Positions 44,165 through 52,137 of a DNA stretch of 64,000 nucleotides are shown piece by piece (positions within the stretch are counted from its first letter, which is position 1; each line of letters begins with the position of its first letter). The notes under the pieces are model-generated. The model made no database searches. It worked only from the letters and a program-made list of their open reading frames with translations, and was not told where the DNA came from. The translations under genes were made by a program, and so were the position numbers. Source of the stretch: Ferribacterium limneticum (lineage in GTDB: Bacteria; Pseudomonadota; Gammaproteobacteria; Burkholderiales; Rhodocyclaceae); NCBI RefSeq assembly GCF_020510565.1, contig NZ_CP075189.1, forward strand, positions 3,896,501 through 3,960,500. Direction: 5' to 3'.

Positions 44165-45025
44165 ATGAAACGTTTTATTGGAATTGCAGCGGTATTACTG
44201 GGGACATTGCTGTCAGCCCCCGCCATCGCGGCACCTGCCGCAAAATCTGCTCCGGTCGGGGCGCAGTGTGTCAGTTGCCACGAAGCCGAAACCAAGGCTC
44301 ACGCCTATCACGGCGACTGCGTCAGCTGCCACACCAGCGCAGTTGAGCACGGCAAGGTCGAAGAGGCGCGCGAAAACGCCACGGCCAAGACAGCCAAACC
44401 CAAAAGTGTTTTGGCCGGACTGCCGGACTCAAAGCAATGCCTGACCTGTCACGAAACCGACAAAAAGCGCACGCATTTCGCCTTTGCCGAACACAACAAG
44501 GCCGGCGTTCAATGTAACGACTGCCACGGCAACCACACTGACAAGGTCAAAAAGCTGAATGCCTCTCAGCTCAAAGGCGGAAAAACTACGGCTCTGTGTG
44601 CAACCTGCCACCAGGACGTTCTGGCCAAGTTCAACATGCCTTCGCATCATCCCGTAAAGGAAGGCGGCGCCACCTGCACCGGCTGCCATGACCCGCATGC
44701 TTCCAAGCAAGCCACTCTGGGTGCGGTCACCGAGCAATGCACATCCTGCCACCAAGCTGTTCGTGGCCCCCACGTCTTCGAGCACGCACCAGTCGTCGAA
44801 GGCTGCACGACCTGCCACGACCCTCACGGCGCGCCGAATCGCAAGCTGCAAACCATCGCCCAGCCGATGCAGTGCCTGCAGTGTCACTCGATTGCCGGCA
44901 ACCGGCATGGCCAGAGTGGCACCTCCAGCAACGTCGCGCCGATCTCGGGGTCAGTGCTGCGCGACTGCGTCAGTTGCCACAGCGCCATCCATGGCAGCTC
45001 GACTGACCAGCATCTGAGATTCTGA
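44165..45025 (+). CDS. mtrA: MtrA/DmsE-family decahaem cytochrome c
   Basis: 286 residues with a signal peptide (cleavage near APAIAA) and ten CxxCH haem motifs: CVSCH, CVSCH, CLTCH, CNDCH, CATCH, CTGCH, CTSCH, CTTCH, CLQCH, CVSCH. The number, spacing and size match MtrA/MtoA/PioA/DmsE, which lie inside the MtrB barrel and carry electrons across the outer membrane. GAGGGG precedes the ATG. It is followed 11 bp later by an MtrB-family porin. No outer-surface cytochrome (MtrC/OmcA) or dmsAB gene is nearby, as in iron-oxidiser MtoAB/PioAB arrangements. Direction of electron flow cannot be read from the sequence. Confidence 0.92.
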   Translation: MKRFIGIAAVLLGTLLSAPAIAAPAAKSAPVGAQCVSCHEAETKAHAYHGDCVSCHTSAVEHGKVEEARENATAKTAKPKSVLAGLPDSKQCLTCHETDKKRTHFAFAEHNKAGVQCNDCHGNHTDKVKKLNASQLKGGKTTALCATCHQDVLAKFNMPSHHPVKEGGATCTGCHDPHASKQATLGAVTEQCTSCHQAVRGPHVFEHAPVVEGCTTCHDPHGAPNRKLQTIAQPMQCLQCHSIAGNRHGQSGTSSNVAPISGSVLRDCVSCHSAIHGSSTDQHLRF

Positions 45026-45036
45026 GGGGAAACATC

Positions 45037-47208
45037 ATGCATGCGAAAACACAGAAAAAAATCCTGGCCCTCACCGTTGCCGGCCTGTTTGCCTCGCCCT
45101 TGTACGCTGCCGAAGCTGCGGCGGAAGGGATGGTCGTCACCGGAGATGTGACCGCCAAATTCTTTGCCTTCGATTATTTCAAGGGTGCCGATGCAGGCCG
45201 TACCCAGTTCCTGGAACGCTATAACTACCAGAAAGGCATCGGCGACGACAATCGCTCTGGCGCCTATCTCGATCTGGATCTCGATATCGTCGCCAACAAT
45301 GGCCAGCGCAATGTCTTCGTGCTGAAGCGCGACAGCTTCGGCGAGCACAATCAGCGCAATATCTTCAAAGCCAATACCGACCTGTTCGGGCTTGCCGGCT
45401 ACTACACCAACTTCCGCTCATCATCTGGCGGGCTGAGTTTCCTTTACAGCCCGGGACAAATTCCGAGCGGCGGTGTAGATACGACTTACGCAGCAGCATC
45501 TCAGACTGGCTTCGTCAGGCAATTCAACAACGACTCGCTTGGGCAAAATATTTTCAAGGTTGACCGTCAAACTTACGGTATTGGTGTCGATCTGAAACCT
45601 GAATTGCTTGGCAACAAGCTCAGCGCTTCGCTGGAATACGACGGATACGCCCGGGACGGCAATCGTTTTGCCACTTACGTGCTGGGTAACGGTGACCTCA
45701 CTGGTGGCAACGCCAATAAGCGGCCGCTCCGCTGGCGCGGCTTCGATGCCCCCATCGATGAAAAAATGAACCGCTACACCTTCAGCCTGAATGGCTCGCC
45801 GGGAGGATTCAATCTGGGCTACGAAGGTCGCCTCGAAAAGTTCGAAAGTAGCCGAAACTTCACGATTGGCGATTTCGGTGCCCAGATTACCGCTCAAGAT
45901 GCAACGGTCGCGCCAACCAATGCAGCCGTCGCACGCCGTCCTATTCAGTACGCTCCGGACAGCACTCTAATTTCCAACAATTTCCGTTTAGCCAAGCGCT
46001 TCGGGGCCACTTCTGTCGCTGCCGGCTATGGCCTGTCTGTACTTGATCAGGATTCCTTCTCGCAACAACAGCAGTTTGTCGGCTATAGCACCGGGAAAAT
46101 CACCACCAACAGTGCCTATGCCAGCGTCAGCAGCAACATCATTAGTGGCGTTGGTCTCGACGGCTTTATCCGCTACAACCATCGCAAAAACAACTCGGAT
46201 TTTCCGGTTGCCGGGCTGATCACGCCAACGGCTACTGAAGGCCTTGATGTCCGGATCAACCAGATTGAAGCCTTGAGCTATGGCATCTCTGCCACCATGC
46301 GACCCGGCTTCCTGAAATCGACAGCAACTCTTGGCTGGAAACATGAAGACAAGGATCGCGACCTGACCTGGAGTCAATGGGGTGGTGGTGTAGTCTCGAT
46401 CAACCAAGCGCAGACCCTCTACCGTAACAACACCCGCGTCGACGAGCTTTTCCTGAAGTGGGTCGCCCGTCCGATGCAGGGACTCATCCTGCGCGTCACG
46501 CCCTCCTACGCCTTGGCCAACAGCACGGGGTTGGTAACTGAACCTGAAAGGGCTCTCAATCTGAAAACCCAGCTGAGCTATACGACTACCAAGGGTATTC
46601 AGACTAGCGGTTATTACAATTACAAGCGGGCAGAAAACGGCAACAACGCCTTTACCAGTAGCGCAGCAGGTGGTGCCCTGGGCGCGTCGGTTCAACAGGA
46701 AACCGAGAAAACGCTCCAATCTGCAGGCGTTTCGGTGAACGTGCCAATCAGCGAATGGATCAATACGTACGCCAGTTTTTCGTGGCTTCAGGATGATTTT
46801 TCCAGCTACCTGATGCGTAATGACGCTCGTCGCTATGACGCCCCAACGGCAGCTATCAATTTCCTGGCGATCGACCGGCCAAACTACAAGATCGACAGCT
46901 ATGTCGTCTCACTGGGCGGCGACTGGCAGGTCAGCGATCCGCTCCGCTTGAATGCCGGTTATACCTGGACCCAATCGAAGGGCGATACGGCTTCCGGTTA
47001 TGTCGGTACTCAATTGGCTGCCGGCAACAGCATCGACGGCGTGATCAACAATAACGTTCATACGCTAACCCTTGGCGTCGACTACGAGTTGAAAAAGCGA
47101 ATGAAGCTACGGGGCACGTATGTCTATGACTACTACACCGACAACGCCTACACAGCCCTGACCGGGGCTTATCAAGGCCTTATGGTCGGAGTTTCGCTGG
47201 GCTTTTGA
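45037..47208 (+). CDS. mtrB: MtrB/PioB-family outer-membrane porin of the decahaem conduit
   Basis: 723 residues. A signal peptide (ALTVAGLFASPLYA) is followed by a long series of alternating polar/aromatic strands ending in VSLGF, as in 26-28-strand MtrB barrels. Typical segments are RNVFVLKRDSFGEHNQ, FNLGYEGRLEKFESSR, GWKHEDKDRDLTWSQ and LTLGVDYELKKRMKLRGTYVY (short portions of each are the tell-tales). The N-terminal CxxC found in Shewanella MtrB is absent. It should hold MtrA across the outer membrane. A weak, diverged repeat-like sequence lies at 45541-45570. A strong terminator follows, separating it from the next cytochrome. Confidence 0.9.
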   Translation: MHAKTQKKILALTVAGLFASPLYAAEAAAEGMVVTGDVTAKFFAFDYFKGADAGRTQFLERYNYQKGIGDDNRSGAYLDLDLDIVANNGQRNVFVLKRDSFGEHNQRNIFKANTDLFGLAGYYTNFRSSSGGLSFLYSPGQIPSGGVDTTYAAASQTGFVRQFNNDSLGQNIFKVDRQTYGIGVDLKPELLGNKLSASLEYDGYARDGNRFATYVLGNGDLTGGNANKRPLRWRGFDAPIDEKMNRYTFSLNGSPGGFNLGYEGRLEKFESSRNFTIGDFGAQITAQDATVAPTNAAVARRPIQYAPDSTLISNNFRLAKRFGATSVAAGYGLSVLDQDSFSQQQQFVGYSTGKITTNSAYASVSSNIISGVGLDGFIRYNHRKNNSDFPVAGLITPTATEGLDVRINQIEALSYGISATMRPGFLKSTATLGWKHEDKDRDLTWSQWGGGVVSINQAQTLYRNNTRVDELFLKWVARPMQGLILRVTPSYALANSTGLVTEPERALNLKTQLSYTTTKGIQTSGYYNYKRAENGNNAFTSSAAGGALGASVQQETEKTLQSAGVSVNVPISEWINTYASFSWLQDDFSSYLMRNDARRYDAPTAAINFLAIDRPNYKIDSYVVSLGGDWQVSDPLRLNAGYTWTQSKGDTASGYVGTQLAAGNSIDGVINNNVHTLTLGVDYELKKRMKLRGTYVYDYYTDNAYTALTGAYQGLMVGVSLGF
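45541..45570 (-). repeat. Possible diverged repeat copy inside mtrB
   Basis: Complement reads GACGGTCAACCTTGAAAATA, then TTTTGCCC: the first ten core bases match, the rest only loosely. It encodes QNIFKVDRQ. Could be chance. Confidence 0.3.
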
Positions 47209-47262
47209 TGCGCCGACCGTCCTCGTTCGCGAGGCGGTCTTCGATTACTGACAGTTTCCATC

Positions 47263-47289
47263 AAGGCACGAGCGAATTCCTCGTGCCTT
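47263..47289 (+). terminator. Terminator after mtrB
   Basis: Perfect 10-bp stem AAGGCACGAG / CTCGTGCCTT with a 7-nt loop, followed by TTTTTC. A further GC hairpin (GACCG...CGGTC around 47217-47240) precedes it. The next cytochrome gene starts 19 bp later, so it either depends on read-through or has a promoter inside this region. Confidence 0.8.
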
Positions 47290-47307
47290 TTTCTTGAGGC
47301 GTAAGCC

Positions 47308-49296
47308 ATGTTTAGTACGAAATCCCTCCGTCCGCTGCTTGGCGGACTCCTCCTAGTGACCGCTGCCCTGTTTTCAGGGGCGAGTGGCGCCACGCCGGCA
47401 GCTAGCGACAAACTAGACAATGCCACTTGTCTTTCCTGCCATGACGGCAAGAAAGGCAAGCTGGAAGTCGATGGCGCAGATGGCGAAAAACGTGCATTGC
47501 TATCGGTTCGCTATGCTGCTTTCAGCAAGAGCGTGCATGCAAAGATTGAATGTATCGCTTGCCACATTGACATCAAGGACAACAAGACGCCGCACGAAAA
47601 AAGCGGGCCGGCGGCAAAAGTTGACTGCGTCGAGTGCCACACCGAGCTCTGGGAAAATGCCCGGAAAGAGGGCAAGGCTACCGAAAAGCCGCGCCTTGGT
47701 CTGATCGTCGAAAATATCGAGGCGCACAACAAATCCTTTCATGGCCGGACCAACGAGGACGACCCGTCACGAATCAATGCCACTTGCGATCAGTGCCACG
47801 ACACACACAGCTTCAATATTCCCGTAAAGGAAAGTCCGGAATACGCCGAATGGCGACTGAATACCCCCAAGGTCTGCGGCAATAGCTGTCACGAGGAGCA
47901 GCTCGAAGAATATGCCGCCTCGGCACACGGTGCAGCGGTACTGGACAAGGGAGATGCCAAGGCAGCTGTTTGCGTCGACTGCCACACCAGCCACGCCATC
48001 GGTGCCACTGCGGCTTCCCCGGTCAGGCTGGCAATTACCGAGCGTTGCGGCAACTGCCACGAGGAAAACCTGAAGAGTTACCGGGCAACCTATCATGGCC
48101 AAGTTGGTTCGCTGGGGCATGCCTACACGGCGAAGTGTTTCGACTGTCATGGCAGCCATGGCATTCTCAAGGCGGATAACGAGGAATCATCGATTCACCC
48201 GAACAATCTGCTGGAAACCTGCCAGAAGTGCCATACCGACAAGAAACCGGGCATGCGCACAGCGACCGCCGGTTTCGTCTCTTTCGGTCCGCACGCCCAC
48301 GGTGGTGACTACGAGAAGTATCCCGAAATGTGGATCGCCACCAAGTTCATGGTTGGCCTGCTGATTTTCGTTTTTGCTTTCTTCTGGGCGCACTCCGGTC
48401 TCTGGTATTACCGTGAGTGGAAGGATCGCAAGGAAGGCAAACGGGCAGTACACGTCAAGACGGAAGGTCTGAACCTGGACGAGCGGAAGCACTTCCAGCG
48501 CTTCCCGTGGGGTTGGCGTATTGCCCATCTGGTCTTTGCGCTGGTCACCATGACGCTGGTACTCACCGGCACCTCGGCGCTCTTTGCCGAGAGCAGTTGG
48601 GCCCCGGTAGTTTCGAACGCACTCGGCGGTCCGAAGATTCTCGGTCTGATCCACCGCATCGCGGCGGCTTTGTTCATCGGCATCTTCGTCATCCACTTTA
48701 TCTATGTCATGCAAAAGCTGTTGCGCGACAGGAAATTTCGCTGGTTTGGCCCGGATTCGCTGATTCCGAACTGGAAGGATTTCGCCGATTGCATAGGCAT
48801 GTTCAAGTGGTTCTTCGGTAAGGGGCCACGGCCGCAGTTCGACCGCTGGGCTTATTACGAGAAATTCGATTACTGGGCTGTCTTCTGGGGTGTCAATGTG
48901 ATTGGCTGGAGCGGCCTGATGCTGGCTTTCCCGCACATCACCGCCAGCTATCTGCCGGGCTGGGTATTCAATGTTGCGACCCTGGTCCATGGTGAAGAGG
49001 CTTTCCTGGCAGCCGTCTTCCTCTTTACGGTGCATTTCTTCAACAATCACTTCCGCCCGGACAAGTTGCCACCACCGGACATCGTCATGTTCACAGGAAC
49101 ACAGTCGATTGAGGAGTTCCGTCATGACCACCCGGCCCAGTATCAGCGCCTGGTGGATGCTGGCGAACTGGAGAAATATCTGGTCGATGCCCCCTCGGCG
49201 CCCATGGCCAGAGGCTCGAAGATTCTCGGTCTGGTTCTCATTGCTGCCGGGTTGACCCTGTTGGCACTGGTAACCATCGGTTTCTTCGGCGGCTAG
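47308..49296 (+). CDS. CbcL-like inner-membrane multihaem c / cytochrome b fusion protein
   Basis: 662 residues. A signal segment (~10-28) precedes a ~300-residue periplasmic domain with eight CxxCH motifs (CLSCH, CIACH, CVECH, CDQCH, CVDCH, CGNCH, CFDCH, CQKCH) and one CxxxCH (CGNSCH, between the fourth and fifth). The C-terminal half has about six membrane helices starting at WIATKFMVGLLIFVFAFF, with His residues placed for two b haems (WRIAHLVFAL, LIHRIAAALF/IHFIY, LVHGEEAFL, VHFFNNHF), as in FdnI/HydC-type cytochromes b. The same nine-c-haem plus di-haem-b plan is known for Geobacter CbcL, an inner-membrane quinol oxidase for metal reduction. It would link the quinone pool to the small cytochrome and MtrA. 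Confidence 0.85.
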   Translation: MFSTKSLRPLLGGLLLVTAALFSGASGATPAASDKLDNATCLSCHDGKKGKLEVDGADGEKRALLSVRYAAFSKSVHAKIECIACHIDIKDNKTPHEKSGPAAKVDCVECHTELWENARKEGKATEKPRLGLIVENIEAHNKSFHGRTNEDDPSRINATCDQCHDTHSFNIPVKESPEYAEWRLNTPKVCGNSCHEEQLEEYAASAHGAAVLDKGDAKAAVCVDCHTSHAIGATAASPVRLAITERCGNCHEENLKSYRATYHGQVGSLGHAYTAKCFDCHGSHGILKADNEESSIHPNNLLETCQKCHTDKKPGMRTATAGFVSFGPHAHGGDYEKYPEMWIATKFMVGLLIFVFAFFWAHSGLWYYREWKDRKEGKRAVHVKTEGLNLDERKHFQRFPWGWRIAHLVFALVTMTLVLTGTSALFAESSWAPVVSNALGGPKILGLIHRIAAALFIGIFVIHFIYVMQKLLRDRKFRWFGPDSLIPNWKDFADCIGMFKWFFGKGPRPQFDRWAYYEKFDYWAVFWGVNVIGWSGLMLAFPHITASYLPGWVFNVATLVHGEEAFLAAVFLFTVHFFNNHFRPDKLPPPDIVMFTGTQSIEEFRHDHPAQYQRLVDAGELEKYLVDAPSAPMARGSKILGLVLIAAGLTLLALVTIGFFGG

Positions 49297-49321
49297 GTCA
49301 CAAAGCAGGCTTGACGAAAGG

Positions 49322-49346
49322 GGGAGGGATTCGTCCCTCCCTTTTT
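49322..49346 (+). terminator. Terminator after the CbcL-like gene
   Basis: Perfect 8-bp stem GGGAGGGA / TCCCTCCC with a TTCG tetraloop, followed by TTTTTT. It separates the electron-transfer module from the ccm operon, whose promoter must lie in 49347-49434. Confidence 0.92.
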
Positions 49347-49434
49347 TCGGATTGTATTTATTTGATTCCCGTTAATCTGCCGTTAAACTTGCGCGTCCAT
49401 AATTTGTGCCTGATTTCTTTCGGTTTTCCCCCTG

Positions 49435-50043
49435 ATGCTTGAAGCTGACAATCTGGAATGCGTGCGCGGCGAGCGCCGCCTGTTCGCAGGCCTTGGCTTC
49501 AAGCTGGAGGCCGGGGAGCTGCTTTACCTGCAGGGCAAAAACGGCGCCGGCAAGACCAGCTTGCTGCGCATGCTGATCGGCCTTTTGCCGCCGGAAGCCG
49601 GCGAAATCCGCTGGAAAGGCCAGCCGATCAAATCCGACGAATTCCGTGCCGACCTCTGCTATCTCGGCCACCTGAACGCCATCAAGGAAGAGCTGACGCC
49701 GCTCGAAAACCTGCTCGCCTCAGCCCATCTGACTGACGAGGAACTCTCCGAGGACGATGCGATCGATGCACTGGAACAGGTCGGCCTGGCCGGCCGCGAA
49801 GACCTCGCCTGCAAGTACCTGTCGCAAGGCCAGAAGCGCCGTGTCGCACTGGCGCGACTGGTCAAGGAGAAACGTCCGCTGTGGATACTCGATGAACCTT
49901 TCGTCGCCCTCGACGTTGCTGCGGTCGACTGGCTGGCCGGAATCATTTCCGGCCATCTGCAACGCGGCGGTCTGGCCGTGATGACGACGCACCAGCTGGT
50001 CAACATCCCGGCCGGCACCGTGCGCGAATTGCGGCTCGGTTGA
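49435..50043 (+). CDS. ccmA: CcmA, ATPase of the haem-handling ABC complex
   Basis: 202 residues with Walker A GKNGAGKTS, signature LSQGQKRR and Walker B LWILDEPF. With CcmB (and CcmC/D) it releases holo-CcmE from the membrane complex, using ATP. It is first of nine ccm genes in the order A-B-C-D-E-F-G-H-I. The operon probably serves the many c haems of the preceding module as well as general cytochromes. Confidence 0.96.
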   Translation: MLEADNLECVRGERRLFAGLGFKLEAGELLYLQGKNGAGKTSLLRMLIGLLPPEAGEIRWKGQPIKSDEFRADLCYLGHLNAIKEELTPLENLLASAHLTDEELSEDDAIDALEQVGLAGREDLACKYLSQGQKRRVALARLVKEKRPLWILDEPFVALDVAAVDWLAGIISGHLQRGGLAVMTTHQLVNIPAGTVRELRLG

Positions 50044-50056
50044 GAGCGGGGCGCTG

Positions 50057-50725
50057 ATGTTCAAGATCATCACCGCGGTCATTGGTCGCGATCTCAAACT
50101 GGCCATGCGGCGCCAGGCCGACATCGTCTCGGCACTGTTTTTCTTCGTCATTGTGGTCAGCCTCTTCCCGCTCGGCATCGGTCCGGAGCCGGATCTGCTG
50201 CGCAAGCTGGCGCCCGGCGTGCTCTGGGTGGCGGCCCTGCTCGCCACCATGCTGTCGCTGCCCCGCCTCTTCGCCGACGACCATCGCGACGGCACGCTGG
50301 AACAACTGGCGCTGGCCCCGCACCCCCTCGGGCTGGTTGTTACCGGCAAAGTGATTGCTCACTGGCTGGTCTCCGGCCTGCCCCTGGCGCTGATCGCTCC
50401 GGTCCTCGGCATCCAGTTCGATCTGAGCACCGATGCCCTGCTGATGCTGACCTTCGCCATCCTGATCGGCACCCCGGCGCTGTCCGGCATTGGCGCCATC
50501 GGTGCGGCGCTGACCCTGGGCCTGCGTGGCGGCGGCGTGCTGCTCTCGTTGTTGGTTCTGCCACTATATATTCCGGTGCTAATATTCGGCGCTGGCGCAG
50601 TGGATGCGACGGTGGCCGGGCTCGGGGGAGAAGGTCACCTGTCACTGCTCGCCGCACTTACTTTTGCCTCACTTGGCTTCGCCCCCTGGGCGTCGGCCGC
50701 TGCCTTGAAGATCGCCCTCGAATGA
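50057..50725 (+). CDS. ccmB: CcmB, membrane subunit of the haem-handling ABC complex
   Basis: 222 residues with six membrane helices (for example IVSALFFFVIVVSLFPLGIG and LLSLLVLPLYIPVLIFGAG, quoted for the FFFV and LPLYIPVLIFG motifs). It partners CcmA. The stop overlaps the ccmC start (ATGA). Confidence 0.95.
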   Translation: MFKIITAVIGRDLKLAMRRQADIVSALFFFVIVVSLFPLGIGPEPDLLRKLAPGVLWVAALLATMLSLPRLFADDHRDGTLEQLALAPHPLGLVVTGKVIAHWLVSGLPLALIAPVLGIQFDLSTDALLMLTFAILIGTPALSGIGAIGAALTLGLRGGGVLLSLLVLPLYIPVLIFGAGAVDATVAGLGGEGHLSLLAALTFASLGFAPWASAAALKIALE

Positions 50726-51468
50726 AAGATCGCTTCAATCTCTACCGCTTCGCGTCGCCCGCCACTTTCTATCCTCTGGCCGGCACGCTGATTCCCTACT
50801 TCGTCGCCATATCGGTCGTCTTCGGCCTCGCCGGGCTATGGCTCGGCATGCTTGTCGCGCCGACCGACTTCCAGCAGGGTGAGGGCTACCGGATCATCTT
50901 CATCCACGTTCCGGCTTCCTGGATGTCGATGTTCATCTATCTGATCATGGCCGGCTGGGCAGCCATCGGCCTCGCCTTCAACACCCGGCTGTCAGGCATG
51001 ATGGCGCAGGCGCTGGCGCCGACCGGCGCGCTCATGGCCTTCCTCTCGCTATGGACCGGCGCCCTGTGGGGCAAGCCGATGTGGGGCGCCTGGTGGGTGT
51101 GGGATGCCCGCCTGACCTCTGAACTGATCCTGCTCTTTCTCTACATCGGCTACATGGCCCTGACCGCCGCCATCGACGATGCCAAGCGGGCCGACAAGGC
51201 CGGCGGCCTGTTGCTGCTGGTCGGCGTCGTCAACATCCCGATCATCTATTTCTCGGTCAAATGGTGGAACACCCTGCATCAAGGCTCGAGCGTCAACCTG
51301 ACCAAGTCGTCGATGGCCGAAACCATGCTTTGGGGAATGCTGCTCATGGCCATGTGTTTCTGGATGTATTCGATTGCCATCGCCCTGATGCGCGTGCGCA
51401 CCATCATGCTCGAACGTGAGCGCAATACCGACTGGGTCAAGGCCGAGTTGGCGGGAGACGAAAAATGA
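50722..51468 (+). CDS. ccmC: CcmC, haem-presenting membrane protein
   Basis: 248 residues with six helices and the tryptophan-rich haem-handling motif WGAWWVWDARLTSELILL; external His residues flank it (IHVPASWMS; TLHQGS). It presents haem to CcmE. It overlaps ccmB and ccmD by 4 bp each. Confidence 0.96.
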   Translation: MKDRFNLYRFASPATFYPLAGTLIPYFVAISVVFGLAGLWLGMLVAPTDFQQGEGYRIIFIHVPASWMSMFIYLIMAGWAAIGLAFNTRLSGMMAQALAPTGALMAFLSLWTGALWGKPMWGAWWVWDARLTSELILLFLYIGYMALTAAIDDAKRADKAGGLLLLVGVVNIPIIYFSVKWWNTLHQGSSVNLTKSSMAETMLWGMLLMAMCFWMYSIAIALMRVRTIMLERERNTDWVKAELAGDEK

Positions 51469-51653
51469 TCCACTGGAACAGTTTTTCCGACTTCATCGCC
51501 ATGGGCGGCTACGGCTTTTACGTCTGGGGCTCGTTCGGCCTGACCGCGCTGATCATGATTGTTGAACCGATTGTCGTCGTCCGCAATCGAAAGAGCACCA
51601 TCGCCCGTCTCAAGCGCCAGTTGCGCGCCGAAACAAGGAACACCGCTGAATGA
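51465..51653 (+). CDS. ccmD: CcmD, small membrane protein
   Basis: 62 residues: [21 protein letters not shown] gives the family's GGYGFYVW motif and single helix, followed by a basic cytoplasmic tail ([12 protein letters not shown]). It stabilises CcmC-CcmE. It overlaps both neighbours by 4 bp. Confidence 0.93.
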   Translation: MIHWNSFSDFIAMGGYGFYVWGSFGLTALIMIVEPIVVVRNRKSTIARLKRQLRAETRNTAE

Positions 51654-52135
51654 AATCCCGTCACAAGAAACTCGCCCTGATCGGCGGCGCGCTGGCCATC
51701 ATCGGCATCATCGCCGCGCTAGTTCTCAACGCCTTGAACAGCAATATCGCGCTCTACATCACACCGACCGAAGTGGCTGCCGGCAAGGCGCCCAAGGACA
51801 AACTGTTCCGCATCGGCGGGCTGGTCAAGGAAGGCAGCATCAGTCGCCAGGCCGACGGGGTCACCATCGGCTTCACGATCACCGACACCGAAAAGGAAAT
51901 CCCGGTGCATTACAAGGGCATCCTGCCCGACCTCTTCAAGGAGGGCAAAGGCGCCGTGGCCCAGGGCAAGCTCAATGGCGAGGGCACCTTCATGGCCACC
52001 GAAGTGCTGGCCAAGCACGATGAAAACTACATGCCGCCGGAAGCCGCCAAGGCCGTCGACGACGCCCAGGCCCGCGCCGCCAGCAAGCATGTTTCCCCGT
52101 CTTCCTCTGGCGACAAGCCGAAAGCGAGCTACTGA
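51650..52135 (+). CDS. ccmE: CcmE, periplasmic haem chaperone
   Basis: 161 residues: N-terminal anchor helix, an OB-fold barrel ([34 protein letters not shown]) and the covalent haem-binding site [11 protein letters not shown] (His of HxxxY). It carries haem from CcmC to CcmF/CcmH. Confidence 0.96.
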   Translation: MKSRHKKLALIGGALAIIGIIAALVLNALNSNIALYITPTEVAAGKAPKDKLFRIGGLVKEGSISRQADGVTIGFTITDTEKEIPVHYKGILPDLFKEGKGAVAQGKLNGEGTFMATEVLAKHDENYMPPEAAKAVDDAQARAASKHVSPSSSGDKPKASY

Positions 52136-52137
52136 GC

